Shown here one piece after another: positions 24,517 through 35,023 of a stretch of 64,000 bases of DNA. The notes below the pieces were generated by a model that saw only the letters and a program-made list of their open reading frames with translations, searched no databases and was not told the origin of the DNA. How positions within the stretch are numbered: position 1 is the first letter of the stretch; each line of letters starts with the position of its first letter. Origin of the DNA: DLKC01 sp002478885 (GTDB lineage Bacteria; Bacteroidota; Bacteroidia; Chitinophagales; Chitinophagaceae). Position numbers and translations under genes: made by a program. Where the stretch lies: the NCBI GenBank assembly GCA_046329585.1, contig JAXLUI010000002.1, forward strand, positions 1,302,001-1,366,000, written 5' to 3'.

Positions 24517-26946
24517 CTATTCTGTTCTAAGGCTTTTTACGGGGTTTGCCAGCGCAGCCTTTATGGCCTGGTAGCCGACGGTGAGCAGGGCTACCAACAG
24601 TGCGGCGATCGCAGCGAGTAAAAATACCCACCATTGCATGTTGATACGGTAGGCAAAATCTTTTAACCAGCTATCCATGCTATACCATGCCACCGGGAAG
24701 GCGATCAGGGCGGCGATGGAAACGAGCCACAGGAAATCTTTTGACAGCAGCGCCACTATGGTGGTCGTATTAGCACCCAGTACCTTTCTTACGCCAATCT
24801 CCTTTACACGCTGGCTGATGGTAAATGCCGAGAGGCCAAACAAGCCGAGGCAGGCTATGAAGATGGCGATGCAGGCAAAACTGGTGAAAATACTACCCTG
24901 GCGCTGTTCGCTTTGATAAAGCTTATTGAAATTGTCGTCCAGGAAGTTGTATTCAAAAGGAATTTCGGGAAGAAATTTTTTCCAGGTCGCTTCGAGGTGC
25001 TCCAAAGCGGCGGTTGTACCGTTCCCTGAAAATTTTACGGAAAGGTTATTGAAAAAGCTGATGCGTTGCGGGAACATTTCAAATACCAGGGGCACGATCG
25101 CCTGGTGCAGGTTCTCGAAATGAAAATCTTTTGTCACGCCAATGATGCGCCCCGGGATATTGCCATATTTAAATTCACGGCCAACAGCATCCTGAGGCGA
25201 TTTCCAGCCCAGCGCTTTGACGGCTGTCTCGTTAATGATAAAACCTGCGGTATCGGTCCCGTATGCACGGGAAAAGTTACGGCCCGCTGCCATTTTGATG
25301 CCATAGGCAGGAATGAAGTCGTAATCGACAGCGACGAGTTTTATATCAGTACTCGATTGCTGCAGGGAGTCCCCCGACGTTGTATATGCGTCCTGCGCAT
25401 CGAGCAGCCGGCCTGTTGGTATCCTTGAAGAGCGGGATGCGTCTTTTATGTTACTGTTTGAAAGCAATTCGTTTCTGAAAGCTTCGAACTTATCATTGAG
25501 CGCGGCATTATAGGGCACCACCGCGATCTGTTCCTTATCAAAGCCAAGTGATTTCTGCTGCATATAATCCAGTTGCTGGAATACGACAACGGTTGTAATA
25601 ATGAGAATAATGGAGATGGAGAATTGGGTAACCACCAATACTTTCCGGAACGACACGGTGCTGCCCCCCACTTTAAAAAGGCCTTTCAGCGTTTGAATGG
25701 GTCTGAATGATGACATAAACAGTGCTGGATAGATTCCGGAAATCAAACCAACGGCGACCGGCGCAAGCAGAACAGGCACGAGCACCTGCCACTGCAGCAA
25801 AATATTCATTGACAACTGCTGCCCGGAAACTTTATTGAGCCAGGGCAATGTCAACCACAGGCAAGCAACCGAAAGCAAACCTGCGATAACAGTAATAATA
25901 ACAGATTCGCCCAGGAACTGGAATATAAGCTCCTTTCTTTCAGCGCCGATTACTTTTCGTATGCCTATTTCCTTTGCACGCAAAGCCGAACGCGCGGTGG
26001 AAAGGTTCATGCAATTGATGCAGGCGATAAGCAGTATAAACAATGCGATGGCCGCAAAGATGTATACCCGCCCAATGTCCCCGTTTGGTTCCGCTTCATA
26101 GTCGGTATGTGAATACAGGTGTATGTCTGTGAGCTTCTGTAAGCCCAGCTTCGTAAATTTTGATGCCTGTTTGCCTACGTATTCCTGTCCTGCCATACGC
26201 GAGTCGATAAAAGCAGGAAAGCGCGATTCCATGTTTTTTATATCGTAATGTTCGGGCAACAACAGGTAGGTAAAAAAAGAATTGTTGCCCCAATTTGTCC
26301 GCATGTTTTCTGCTCCATACACGAGGCTGTCGTTAAGCGTGCTGAATGAGACCATCATCTCCGGATGAATGTGTGCGTTAGCCGGGAAGGATTTATATAC
26401 ACCGGTTACTTTAAGATCGAACTGGTTATTGTAACGAAGCGTTTTGTTCATCGGGTCTTCCGCTCCAAAATATTTCTTTGCATTGTCTTCCGAAAGCATT
26501 ACCGAAAAAGGGTCAGAGAGTGCGGTCTTTGGATTTCCCTGCACCACTTTGACGGTGAATACATCAAAGAGGTTTTCGTCGGCGAAATAAACATGCTGTT
26601 CGTTGATGAGCTTTTCTTTGTACCGAAGGGGTGTGATGCCGTTATCCAGCAGGCGCGTCATCTTTTTTATTTCGGGGAAATCAGTGGGGAAATAATATCC
26701 GAAAGGAGGCGACACTGTGCTAAGGGTTAAAGACACAACGCCCTGATCGTTGTTAAACGTACGGGTTACACGGTAAATATTATCTGCATTGGAATTGTAG
26801 CGATCGTAACTGAGTTCGTTAAGCACATAAGTTGTGATAAGCAGGCAGCAGGTAAGGCCGACTGTAAGGCCAAAAAGGTTGATGAAAGAGATAAAACGGT
26901 ATTTCATGAGATTGCGCCACGCGATCTTAAGATAATTACGAATCAT
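24517..26946 (-). CDS. FtsX/MacB-type ABC transporter permease 1
   Basis: 809 residues; last gene of the array in the direction of transcription. N-terminus MIRNYLKIAWRNLMKYRFIS, then VLNELSYDRYNSNADNIYRV. The first coupling segment is CMNLSTARSALRAKEIGIRK near residue 310 and the second is RVKEIGVRKVLGANTTTIV near 710. Ends NPVKSLRTE. The first coupling segment carries Cys (INCMNLS) where most copies have Phe. No HlyD or ATPase is near; it must use those at 60-62 kb or elsewhere. Flanked by opposite repeat arms at 24230 and 27071. Confidence 0.93.
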   Translation of the reverse strand: MIRNYLKIAWRNLMKYRFISFINLFGLTVGLTCCLLITTYVLNELSYDRYNSNADNIYRVTRTFNNDQGVVSLTLSTVSPPFGYYFPTDFPEIKKMTRLLDNGITPLRYKEKLINEQHVYFADENLFDVFTVKVVQGNPKTALSDPFSVMLSEDNAKKYFGAEDPMNKTLRYNNQFDLKVTGVYKSFPANAHIHPEMMVSFSTLNDSLVYGAENMRTNWGNNSFFTYLLLPEHYDIKNMESRFPAFIDSRMAGQEYVGKQASKFTKLGLQKLTDIHLYSHTDYEAEPNGDIGRVYIFAAIALFILLIACINCMNLSTARSALRAKEIGIRKVIGAERKELIFQFLGESVIITVIAGLLSVACLWLTLPWLNKVSGQQLSMNILLQWQVLVPVLLAPVAVGLISGIYPALFMSSFRPIQTLKGLFKVGGSTVSFRKVLVVTQFSISIILIITTVVVFQQLDYMQQKSLGFDKEQIAVVPYNAALNDKFEAFRNELLSNSNIKDASRSSRIPTGRLLDAQDAYTTSGDSLQQSSTDIKLVAVDYDFIPAYGIKMAAGRNFSRAYGTDTAGFIINETAVKALGWKSPQDAVGREFKYGNIPGRIIGVTKDFHFENLHQAIVPLVFEMFPQRISFFNNLSVKFSGNGTTAALEHLEATWKKFLPEIPFEYNFLDDNFNKLYQSEQRQGSIFTSFACIAIFIACLGLFGLSAFTISQRVKEIGVRKVLGANTTTIVALLSKDFLWLVSIAALIAFPVAWYSMDSWLKDFAYRINMQWWVFLLAAIAALLVALLTVGYQAIKAALANPVKSLRTE

Positions 26947-27070
26947 AGTTTTTTTGTTTGTGCCGCCTGTTGCGGCCGATTCAAAATATGATGTTACTGT
27001 TTTTTATTACCTCTTCTTCTTTTGCCTGCCGCAATGCGGACCTATTCTGCGAGCTGAGACCAGAACAGGA

Positions 27071-27130
27071 TGTACAAGCGTGCGACGCAACAAAAGCTAA
27101 ATACCTGTTCACCGGTTTGGCTCAAAAAAT
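27071..27130 (+). repeat. Dispersed inverted repeat, right arm (copy 10)
   Basis: TGTACAAGCGTGCGACGCAAC, split as TGTACAAGC and GTGCGACGCAAC, with outer end GGCTCAAAAAAT. Located in the gap between permeases 1 and 2. Confidence 0.75.
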
Positions 27131-27175
27131 TCTTTTACCTGTCAGTGAACACCCGGCATTTACTATTCGCAGGGC

Positions 27176-29608
27176 TTACTCAGACCTCAGGCTCCTGACC
27201 GGGTTAACCAGGGCCGCTTTAATCGATTGAAAACTTATGGTGAGCAAGGCGATCAATATTGCCGCAAGGCCAGCTACGGCGATCATCCACCAACTGATGG
27301 AAATGCGGTAAGCAAAGTCTTGCAACCATTTTGTCATTGCCCAGTACGCAACGGGTGTAGCAATTACAATTGATATGATCACCAGCTTTACAAAGTCTTT
27401 TGAGAGCATTGCCGTGATGCCGCTTACGCTTGCGCCAAGCACTTTGCGTATACCGATCTCTTTATTGCGCTGCTCTGCCATGAATGCGGAGAGTGCAAAC
27501 AAACCGAGGCATGCGATGATGATGGCCAGAATAGCAAAACTGGTGAAAATGCTTGCCGTGCGCTGTACATCGGCATACATGTTTTCAAAACTCTCGTCGA
27601 GAAAGCTGTAACGTACCGGCTGGTTTGGTGCAAAGTTTTTCCATACCGCGGTTACATAGCTCACCACACTTTTTGTATCTGCACCACTGATCTTCACAGA
27701 AACTATTGAAGAATTATTATCGCCCAATACAAGGCAAAGCGGTGAAACAGCCTGCCGCATAGATTCAAAATTAAAGTCGTCGATTACGCCGATTACAGTC
27801 CATGTTTCCCAACCATTGACAATACGCTGGCCGACAGGATTTTTCAAACCAAGCTCATCGGCCATCTTTTTATTAATAACCGTCGCACCTGAATCTGAAG
27901 CCATATCTTTTGAAAAATATCTTCCCTGCAGCATATGCATACCCATCGTTTGCAGGTAGTCATAATCCACTCGCCATTTCTGGCTGCCCACGCCAATGTC
28001 TTCTTTTATTTTTCCCTCTTTGTAAAATGTGTTTCCATCGCGCTTGGTGCCGGTGATGGGCAGGTAGTCGCACACTGAAACCGATTTAACCTGTGAAGAT
28101 TTGAGTAATTCATTTTTAAAAGCTTCGGTTTTGTCGCCAAGTGTATTTGTTCCCTGCACGAGCAACACCTGGTCTTTATCAAAGCCAGCATTTTTATTGA
28201 GTAAATATTGTGTCTGGTTGTAGATAACCAGCGTTCCGATAATAAGGATGATCGACGTGGTGAATTGGAATACTACCAGGCCGTTTCTTAACACTGCATT
28301 CCTGCTGCCCTTGCTTAGCTGGCCTTTTAATGTATTGATCGGTTTAAAGGATGACAAATAAAAAGCCGGGTATAAGCCTGCAATCACCCCTATAAAAATG
28401 GCTGAGCCGATCATAACCGGCAGCAACCACCAGGCAGCCCATGGTATGGTTAAAGATTTACCCGAGAGTTGGTTAAAATATGGCAGGAGCAGCATAGCTA
28501 TCACCAATCCCAGCGCAAAAGACAAAACACTAAACAACAGAGATTCTGTAAGAAACTGTTTTACGAGCCCGCCGCGATAAGAGCCTACAACTTTTCTCAA
28601 GCCAACTTCTTTTGCGCGGTTGGCAGATTTTGCAGTGGAAAGATTGATGAAGTTGATGCATGCAATCACCAAAATAAACGCGGCAATCGCGCCAAATAAC
28701 CAAACAAATTTTATATCGCTTTTGTCGAGGCCATCTTCAATACCTGATGAATAAAGATGAATTGCTGTTATTGGCTGAACCAGCAGTTTGGCCTTGCTCG
28801 CAATTCCAACTGCCGTTACATCTCCGCCGGCTTTAAGGGCAGGAACATAATATTTGGTGAGTATTGCCTTTAATTTTGACTGGAATTTTGCAACATCGGT
28901 TCCCTGCTTTAGTAATACATAAACCGGGTAGTTGCTCGCCATCCAGTTTGTTTGTTCGCCCGGCCACAGTTCGTGGCCCGTCATCGTTAACAAGAAATCA
29001 AAATGAATGTGCGAAGTGGCCGGAAAATCCTGCATTACGCCACCGATCTTATAAGTCTTTGCCTTGTCATTGTTAAGGATCATTAATTTACCCACGGGGT
29101 TTTGACGGGGGAAATATTTATCCGCTTTGCTTTTTGAAATAACCATGCTGTTGGGTTCGCTCAACGCATGCGTCCTATCGCCATAAACCATTGGCACCTG
29201 CAATATATCGAGCATGTCCTGGTCTGCATAACTAAACCCTTTTTCAAAACTATTTTCCTGCACATCCAGGCTTCTCAACTGGTTATTGCCCGCACCGTCA
29301 AAGAGCGGCGCACTCATAAAGCGTCCAGACTTTTCCACTTCCGGAAACTCATCACGCAACGCTTTTGCCATCGGTGCCGGCCAGTCGGCCCCGGTGAGCA
29401 TTTTGCCATCAATATTGTATTCGCCCGTCAGGCGGTAGATACGATCAGCGTAAGCCCAGTTCCTGTCGTAACTCAGCTCATCTGTTATATACAAAGAGAT
29501 CAGCAAACAAGCAGCAATGCTCAATGCAAAGCCGCCAATTTTTATTGCAGAATACATTTTCTGTTTCTGAAGTTGCCGCACCGCGATCTTAAAATAATTT
29601 TTGAACAT
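27176..29608 (-). CDS. FtsX/MacB-type ABC transporter permease 2
   Basis: 810 residues. N-terminus MFKNYFKIAVRQLQKQKMYS, then ITDELSYDRNWAYADRIYRL. The first coupling segment is FINLSTAKSANRAKEVGLRK, the second RNKEIGIRKVLGASVSGI. Its C-terminus is NPVRSLRSE, a variant of the common NPVKSLRTE. The periplasmic insert contains DYLPITGTKRDGNTFYKEGK after the fifth helix, in the position where other copies also read (Y/S)LP. It groups by eye with permeases 6, 7 and 9 (DELSYD type). Confidence 0.93.
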   Translation of the reverse strand: MFKNYFKIAVRQLQKQKMYSAIKIGGFALSIAACLLISLYITDELSYDRNWAYADRIYRLTGEYNIDGKMLTGADWPAPMAKALRDEFPEVEKSGRFMSAPLFDGAGNNQLRSLDVQENSFEKGFSYADQDMLDILQVPMVYGDRTHALSEPNSMVISKSKADKYFPRQNPVGKLMILNNDKAKTYKIGGVMQDFPATSHIHFDFLLTMTGHELWPGEQTNWMASNYPVYVLLKQGTDVAKFQSKLKAILTKYYVPALKAGGDVTAVGIASKAKLLVQPITAIHLYSSGIEDGLDKSDIKFVWLFGAIAAFILVIACINFINLSTAKSANRAKEVGLRKVVGSYRGGLVKQFLTESLLFSVLSFALGLVIAMLLLPYFNQLSGKSLTIPWAAWWLLPVMIGSAIFIGVIAGLYPAFYLSSFKPINTLKGQLSKGSRNAVLRNGLVVFQFTTSIILIIGTLVIYNQTQYLLNKNAGFDKDQVLLVQGTNTLGDKTEAFKNELLKSSQVKSVSVCDYLPITGTKRDGNTFYKEGKIKEDIGVGSQKWRVDYDYLQTMGMHMLQGRYFSKDMASDSGATVINKKMADELGLKNPVGQRIVNGWETWTVIGVIDDFNFESMRQAVSPLCLVLGDNNSSIVSVKISGADTKSVVSYVTAVWKNFAPNQPVRYSFLDESFENMYADVQRTASIFTSFAILAIIIACLGLFALSAFMAEQRNKEIGIRKVLGASVSGITAMLSKDFVKLVIISIVIATPVAYWAMTKWLQDFAYRISISWWMIAVAGLAAILIALLTISFQSIKAALVNPVRSLRSE

Positions 29609-29649
29609 AAGGTCTCTTCTAACTTTAAGGGAATATGTTTCTGATTTAG

Positions 29650-29712
29650 TGTACCCGGATTCTTATCGCTGCTCTTCTTCCTTGTGTCACTCCCATGTAC
29701 GTTCTGCTCATT
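29650..29712 (-). repeat. Dispersed inverted repeat, left arm (copy 11)
   Basis: CTTGTGTCACTCCCATGTAC at 29681-29700 followed by a GTTCTGCTCATTAAGCAAC core. No facing right arm is recognisable before permease 3. Confidence 0.6.
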
Positions 29713-29848
29713 AAGCAACAAAGCCTGCCTTCAACATCAACAACCGATATGCCAGCATCCATTAGTTGAGCATAAAACAGTCAGAGATAAACGTAGCACA
29801 AGCCTGTATCAAAAAGAACACTCATTGTACGGTTAAGACGGAGGCATT

Positions 29849-32251
29849 TCACTCGGTTCTCAAACTTTTCACAGGATTTGCCCTTGCCGTTCTAAAACAC
29901 TGCGTTGCAATAAGCACAAATGATATGCACGCAATAAACGCCAGCACGATCACATAAGGCAAAATATTTTGCTCCACGCGATAAGCAAAGTTTTGCAACA
30001 GCCGCTCGGTCATCATATAAGCCGATGGCCACGCCAGAATGTTTGCAATAATGATCAACAGCGCATATTCTTTTACGAACAGTAAAATAATATTGCCGGC
30101 GTTGGCGCCGAGCACTTTGCGCACCGCTATTTCCTTGTTTCTTTTATTGAGCATGAAAGCGACGACACCGATAATGCCAAGCAGTACGATTATGATGTTA
30201 AGGATAGTCGCAATATTGGCAGCAGTTTGCAATTGCAATTCAGATTTATAAAGCGAAGTGAATTTTTCGTCCATGAACGTGTAGTCAAATGGCGCAGAGG
30301 GGGCGAATGATTTCCATTCCGATTTTATGTGCTGAATCGTTGATGGAATATTCTTCCCGTTAAGCTTTACCACAAGATACCGGTAAGTGTTACCCGTGCT
30401 TACATGGGCAAAGCCAATTGGCCCAATCTTGTCCTGCAAAGTCGAAAAATTAAAGTCTTTCATTACACCCGTTATGGTTAAGCCGGAACCCGCAGCAGGC
30501 GTTGTAATAATTTTACCAACGGCATTCCCGTTGTCCAGGCCAAGTTGCTTAACGGCAGTTTCGTTCAATACTATTCCATTCTTATCATCGCCAAAAAATG
30601 ATCCTGCTTTCATTTCTATTCCAAATGTTTTTGCGTAGTCTTCATCGGCTGTTGCAACCGGCAAATTTACCTGATCTGTTTTGTTTACAGACTTAGGCGG
30701 GTATAGGATAATGCGCCCAAAAGGCGTGCTTTCAGGAAGGTCAAAAACAAGCGATGCATCTTTTACATCAGGCAGTTTCAGGAGGCCTTTTTTAATGGTT
30801 TCCATTTTTAACACTCCCGCACTATCCCATTGTTTTGGAAATGCGGTTATAACCATTAACTGATCTTTACTATAACCAATATCCTTATTAAAAATATAAG
30901 AAACCTGCCTCGATACATTCAATGTGCAGATGAACACAAATACAGCCAATGAAAACTGCACAACGAGCAGTCCGCGCTTTAGCGCCAGGCCTCCTGTTGC
31001 ATTATCGACTTTTCCCTTTACCGCGTTTATGAGATTGGTTTTACTTAACACAAATGCCGGGTAGATCCCTGCAAGCAACCCTATTGTGATAACCAGCAAT
31101 AACAGCAACCCGATTTGTACCATGCTGAACTGAAAAAAAGATGGCAGCGATGCATTAAGAACTTCTGAAAAAAGGGGGATACATAATTGGTACAATCCAA
31201 CAGATATTAAAGCCGCGCAAAAAGTCAGCGCCATCGATTCAATAATAAACTGCCGCATCACCTGCTTCCTTGCACTGCCAAAGGTTTTGCGCAACCCAAT
31301 TTCCTTTAAGCGATACGTGGATGTGCCAATATTGATGTTCACAAAATTGATGATCACCATTAATAAAATAAATACCGCAATCAATGATAAAATAAACATC
31401 ATTTTTTTTACCGCGCCATCATTGTCATTCAAATAATAATCTTTTACAGGAACCATATTTGCTGAAAGGTTTTTCCAGACAAAATCGGAGCTATATTTTC
31501 TGATCATACCGTTTAACAACGGAATAACGGTCTTTGCATCAACACCGGGCTTTAACTTTAAAAAACTCAGTTCATTCAAATTATCCCACCCCTCAGATGG
31601 ATCGCCACCGCTAAAAAACCTGCTGCCTGAAGTAGGTATATATACACTGTAATTACCCTGGATAACCCCCGTTACAGAATTGTAGGGAATATCTTTCAAT
31701 ACTGCGGAAACAATGTAGTTATCTTCAATCCCTGCAACTGTTGTTTGAATGCTCAGGGGCTTGCCAATCGCGTTTTTTGTTCCAAACAATTTCACGGCAA
31801 AACTTTCGGTAATCACCGCAGCGTTGTTATTGATGAATGCCTGTTTGCTGTTGCCATAAACGAGTGGGAAATTATACATCGAAACCAGGGTGGTATCGCC
31901 GATGGCAATATCTTCCTTAAAGTGTTTGTCACCAGAAGAAACCACGTTCGTTACAGGGTTGTACCGGTAATAATTTTCCACAAGCGTGGGATATGCTTCT
32001 TTCGCAGCTTTAGCAAGCGGTGAAACACTTACAATATCAAGGCCGAGGTCTTTTTGTTTAAAAATAGTCTTCAAAAAATACTGGTTATTCACATCGCCCA
32101 GGTTGCTGTTAATGGCCTCCTGGTTTAGAACATAGACGCCAATCACCATGGAGAAAGTAATTCCTATCGCAAGGCAAAGCATATTTATTGCCGCAAATAA
32201 TTTGTGTTTCTTAAAATGCCTAAGTGCTACTATTAAATAATTCTTTAACAT
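29849..32251 (-). CDS. FtsX/MacB-type ABC transporter permease 3, divergent
   Basis: 800 residues and the most divergent copy. After TM1 it reads VYVLNQEAINSNLGDVNNQY in place of the ELSYDxY motif shared by most others. The first coupling segment is NIGTSTYRLKEIGLRKTFGS rather than NLSTARSxxRAKE. The second coupling segment (RNKEIAVRKVLGANAGNI) and the C-terminus NPVKSLRTE are normal. The frame is intact, so it is not a pseudogene. The altered first periplasmic half suggests a different partner or substrate. Confidence 0.9.
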   Translation of the reverse strand: MLKNYLIVALRHFKKHKLFAAINMLCLAIGITFSMVIGVYVLNQEAINSNLGDVNNQYFLKTIFKQKDLGLDIVSVSPLAKAAKEAYPTLVENYYRYNPVTNVVSSGDKHFKEDIAIGDTTLVSMYNFPLVYGNSKQAFINNNAAVITESFAVKLFGTKNAIGKPLSIQTTVAGIEDNYIVSAVLKDIPYNSVTGVIQGNYSVYIPTSGSRFFSGGDPSEGWDNLNELSFLKLKPGVDAKTVIPLLNGMIRKYSSDFVWKNLSANMVPVKDYYLNDNDGAVKKMMFILSLIAVFILLMVIINFVNINIGTSTYRLKEIGLRKTFGSARKQVMRQFIIESMALTFCAALISVGLYQLCIPLFSEVLNASLPSFFQFSMVQIGLLLLLVITIGLLAGIYPAFVLSKTNLINAVKGKVDNATGGLALKRGLLVVQFSLAVFVFICTLNVSRQVSYIFNKDIGYSKDQLMVITAFPKQWDSAGVLKMETIKKGLLKLPDVKDASLVFDLPESTPFGRIILYPPKSVNKTDQVNLPVATADEDYAKTFGIEMKAGSFFGDDKNGIVLNETAVKQLGLDNGNAVGKIITTPAAGSGLTITGVMKDFNFSTLQDKIGPIGFAHVSTGNTYRYLVVKLNGKNIPSTIQHIKSEWKSFAPSAPFDYTFMDEKFTSLYKSELQLQTAANIATILNIIIVLLGIIGVVAFMLNKRNKEIAVRKVLGANAGNIILLFVKEYALLIIIANILAWPSAYMMTERLLQNFAYRVEQNILPYVIVLAFIACISFVLIATQCFRTARANPVKSLRTE

Positions 32252-32294
32252 AAGTATATTTTTTGCACTTAACTTTTGTTCTTAACTCATCTTC

Positions 32295-32353
32295 GTTGTG
32301 TCACTCACTTGTGCTGTTGAGCAATAAGCGGCGCAATACAAGAGTAAGACAAC
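32295..32353. repeat. Dispersed inverted repeat, compact decayed pair (copy 12)
   Basis: Left arm GTTGTGTCACTCACTTGTGC at 32295-32314 and a decayed right arm ACAAGAGTAAGACAAC at 32338-32353 could form a hairpin with a loop of about 23 nt, in the 119-bp gap before permease 3. Confidence 0.6.
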
Positions 32354-32370
32354 ACCGATCTCTCCCGTTT

Positions 32371-34830
32371 TCATTCCGCCCTCAAGCTGTTAACCGGGTT
32401 TGCCCGTGCTGCCCTTATCGTTTGAAAACTCAACGTGATCACTGCAACGATGATCATCAAAAAACCCGCAGCAATAAACAGCCATGCGCTGATTGATACA
32501 TGATAGGCAAAGTCCTGCAGCCATTTGTTTACGCCCCACCACGCAATTGGTGCAGCAATCACAAAGGCGAGCACTACCAGTTTTAAAAAATCAACCGACA
32601 CCAGGTTTACTATTTGTAAAATGCTTGCGCCTAACACTTTGCGTATGCCAATTTCTTTCGTCCGCTGATTGGTTGTGTAAATGGCGAGTCCCAATAACCC
32701 GAGGCAACTGATGATCGTAGCCAACCCTGTCGCCCAGGAAAGCAACGTGGAAGTGTGTTGTTCATTCTCATAAAAATCAGCGATACGTTCATCAAAAAAC
32801 TGGTAGGAAAAATCTTCGGCCGGGTAGATCTTTTTAAAGTCGTTTTCAATTTTTGAAATCGTGCTTTTCCAATCACCTGCTGTTGTTTCCGGCTTTAAGG
32901 CAACATGCAGTTCCGATTCTACGCGGGGCATGCTTTCAAATACAAGTGGCTTTATCCCGCTGCGCAGTGACTGAGAATAGAAATCTTTTACCACGCCGAC
33001 TATTGGTGTACCACCTTTGTTTCGTTGAATTCTTTTCCCGATAGCATCGGCAGCGTTTTTAAAGCCAAGAAACTTCGCATAACTTTCATTGATGACATAT
33101 TCGGTAAGCGTATCCCCGGCTCTTAAAAATCTGCCTGCGGCAAGCTGCATGTAATAAAGCCTGAAGAAGTCGTCATCAGCATATTTTATTTCAACCGTAG
33201 TTTCAATATCTTTTTTACCATCGTTGAATTTCATGGTTTGCATGGAAGTCCCGGCCGTGGCGGGTGGTGCACCTGCAATGCAGGCATTTTCAACACCCGG
33301 CAACGAACGCAATTGCTGCAATAATACCTTGCGTGTTTGCATGGCCTTTGCGGAGGCGGCTGAATCAGAAAATTCAGCCATTGCAAAGGGTGTTTCTAAA
33401 GTAATAATGCCATCTTTTTTAAAGCCCAGATCTTTGTGCATCACATATTGAATCTGGTTACCTACGATCAGGGCGGCGATGATAAATGCCTGCGCGAAAA
33501 CAAACTGTGTAACAGTAAGTGATTTCCTGATCCACAATCTTCTTGTGTTCCCTGAACCGCCTGCGTTACTATTCTTCAGCACCTGCACCGGGTTATAACC
33601 GGAAAGTACTATCGACGGATAGAAACCGGAAAGTAAGCTTACCACCAGCACCAACGCAGCCATAAAAATGATAACATCTGCAGTTACAAGCATATTAAAG
33701 CTGATGGCTGGCGGTATAAAATCGGCAAAGAGCTGAATGATCCATGGCACCAGGAGCATTGAAAATACTGTTGCAGTTAATGTGAGAAGAAAAGTTTCGC
33801 TGAGGAATTGAAAAACAAGTTGCGATTTTGAGCTGCCCATGGTTTTACGAATACCAATTTCCTTTGCCCGCTTTACAGCTTGTGCTGTTGTGAGATTTAC
33901 AAAATTGATACAGCCCAGCAACAACAGGATAGCTGCAACGGCAAGCAAGCCGTAAAGTGTTGACTTGTTTGCCAACCTTTGATCAAAGTTGCCGTAGTCG
34001 CTGTTAAAGTGCATGTCGGTAAGTGGTTGCAGCCACAATACATTTGGCAAATTGTTTTTATCCAGTTTGCTATTCATCAATTGCTGCGCTTGCTTGTTCA
34101 CTGATACAGGCGATACACTTTTATTCAATTTAACAAACACCTGGTCTGATGAACTCACGCTTCCCCATTGCCCGGGATCTGTAAACTGTGTAGCCGGGAT
34201 TGTTGCATAAGAAATAAATTCTTTAAAAGTGAAATCGGTCGTTTTATCCAGGTCTTTTACAATGCCGGTAATGGTGGCCCTGATAGTATCATAAGTTATT
34301 ATCTTGCCAATATCTTTTGTTATCTCATCATTTGGAAAATAAGTTTTTGCACGACTCTCGGTAAGCACCGCTGTATGCGGTTCTGACAATGCATTTTGCG
34401 GAGAACCGGCAAGCCATTCGTAGGAAAGCAGTTTAAAATACTGGTTATTTGTATAAGCAATAGCTTTTTGCTTCTTAAAAAGCCCCTGCGTTCCTTTACC
34501 GGGCACATCAACATGCACATCTGCCTGGTACAACATCGTCAATGGAATAACGGACTCAATGCCCGTTAATTCTTTTTGTACGGCAGGTATAAATGGTAAC
34601 GGCACTCCGGAGTTCTTAAAATCATTGTCGGGGAATTTCATATCACTCACCACGCGGTAAACACGATCGCCATCCTGTTCAAATTTATCAAAGCTAAAAT
34701 CATAGCTAACGATAAGATAAATGACGAGCGCCGCGCTAATACCAATTGCAAGACCGATAACATTGATCACGGAGAAAACCGTATTGCGCCTAAAGTTCCG
34801 TAACGCAGTAACAAAATAATTTCTAAACAT
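32371..34830 (-). CDS. FtsX/MacB-type ABC transporter permease 4
   Basis: 819 residues. N-terminus MFRNYFVTALRNFRRNTVFS, then YDFSFDKFEQDGDRVYRVVS. First coupling segment FVNLTTAQAVKRAKEIGIRK, second RTKEIGIRKVLGASILQIV. Ends NPVNSLRAE. It is clearly the sister of permease 5 next to it: they share FEKDGDR(V/I)YRVVSD-type wording, LTTAxAxxRAKEIGIRKTMGSS and a KDGKK(D/E)IET insert. This points to a local duplication. Confidence 0.93.
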   Translation of the reverse strand: MFRNYFVTALRNFRRNTVFSVINVIGLAIGISAALVIYLIVSYDFSFDKFEQDGDRVYRVVSDMKFPDNDFKNSGVPLPFIPAVQKELTGIESVIPLTMLYQADVHVDVPGKGTQGLFKKQKAIAYTNNQYFKLLSYEWLAGSPQNALSEPHTAVLTESRAKTYFPNDEITKDIGKIITYDTIRATITGIVKDLDKTTDFTFKEFISYATIPATQFTDPGQWGSVSSSDQVFVKLNKSVSPVSVNKQAQQLMNSKLDKNNLPNVLWLQPLTDMHFNSDYGNFDQRLANKSTLYGLLAVAAILLLLGCINFVNLTTAQAVKRAKEIGIRKTMGSSKSQLVFQFLSETFLLTLTATVFSMLLVPWIIQLFADFIPPAISFNMLVTADVIIFMAALVLVVSLLSGFYPSIVLSGYNPVQVLKNSNAGGSGNTRRLWIRKSLTVTQFVFAQAFIIAALIVGNQIQYVMHKDLGFKKDGIITLETPFAMAEFSDSAASAKAMQTRKVLLQQLRSLPGVENACIAGAPPATAGTSMQTMKFNDGKKDIETTVEIKYADDDFFRLYYMQLAAGRFLRAGDTLTEYVINESYAKFLGFKNAADAIGKRIQRNKGGTPIVGVVKDFYSQSLRSGIKPLVFESMPRVESELHVALKPETTAGDWKSTISKIENDFKKIYPAEDFSYQFFDERIADFYENEQHTSTLLSWATGLATIISCLGLLGLAIYTTNQRTKEIGIRKVLGASILQIVNLVSVDFLKLVVLAFVIAAPIAWWGVNKWLQDFAYHVSISAWLFIAAGFLMIIVAVITLSFQTIRAARANPVNSLRAE

Positions 34831-34907
34831 ACGTGTTGGTTCTAAGATGTCAGTAATACATTATAAGACTTTTGGTATCCAGTTTTTTTGTTCCCCACTT
34901 ATCGGCT

Positions 34908-34950
34908 GTTGTGTCCCGGCGCCGGCCTATGCGGCATCACTCATTTGTAC
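34908..34950 (-). repeat. Dispersed inverted repeat, left arm interrupted (copy 13)
   Basis: GTTGTGTC at 34908-34915 and CACTCATTTGTACG at 34938-34951 are the two parts of a left arm. They are separated by 22 bp rich in GCCGGC (34916-34937) that other copies lack. Confidence 0.55.
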
Positions 34951-35023
34951 GTTTGGAACTTTATTGATTCTTTCCAAAACCCCGACCGGCCTGCTACGCC
35001 CCATCGAACAAAGCGTCCGATGA

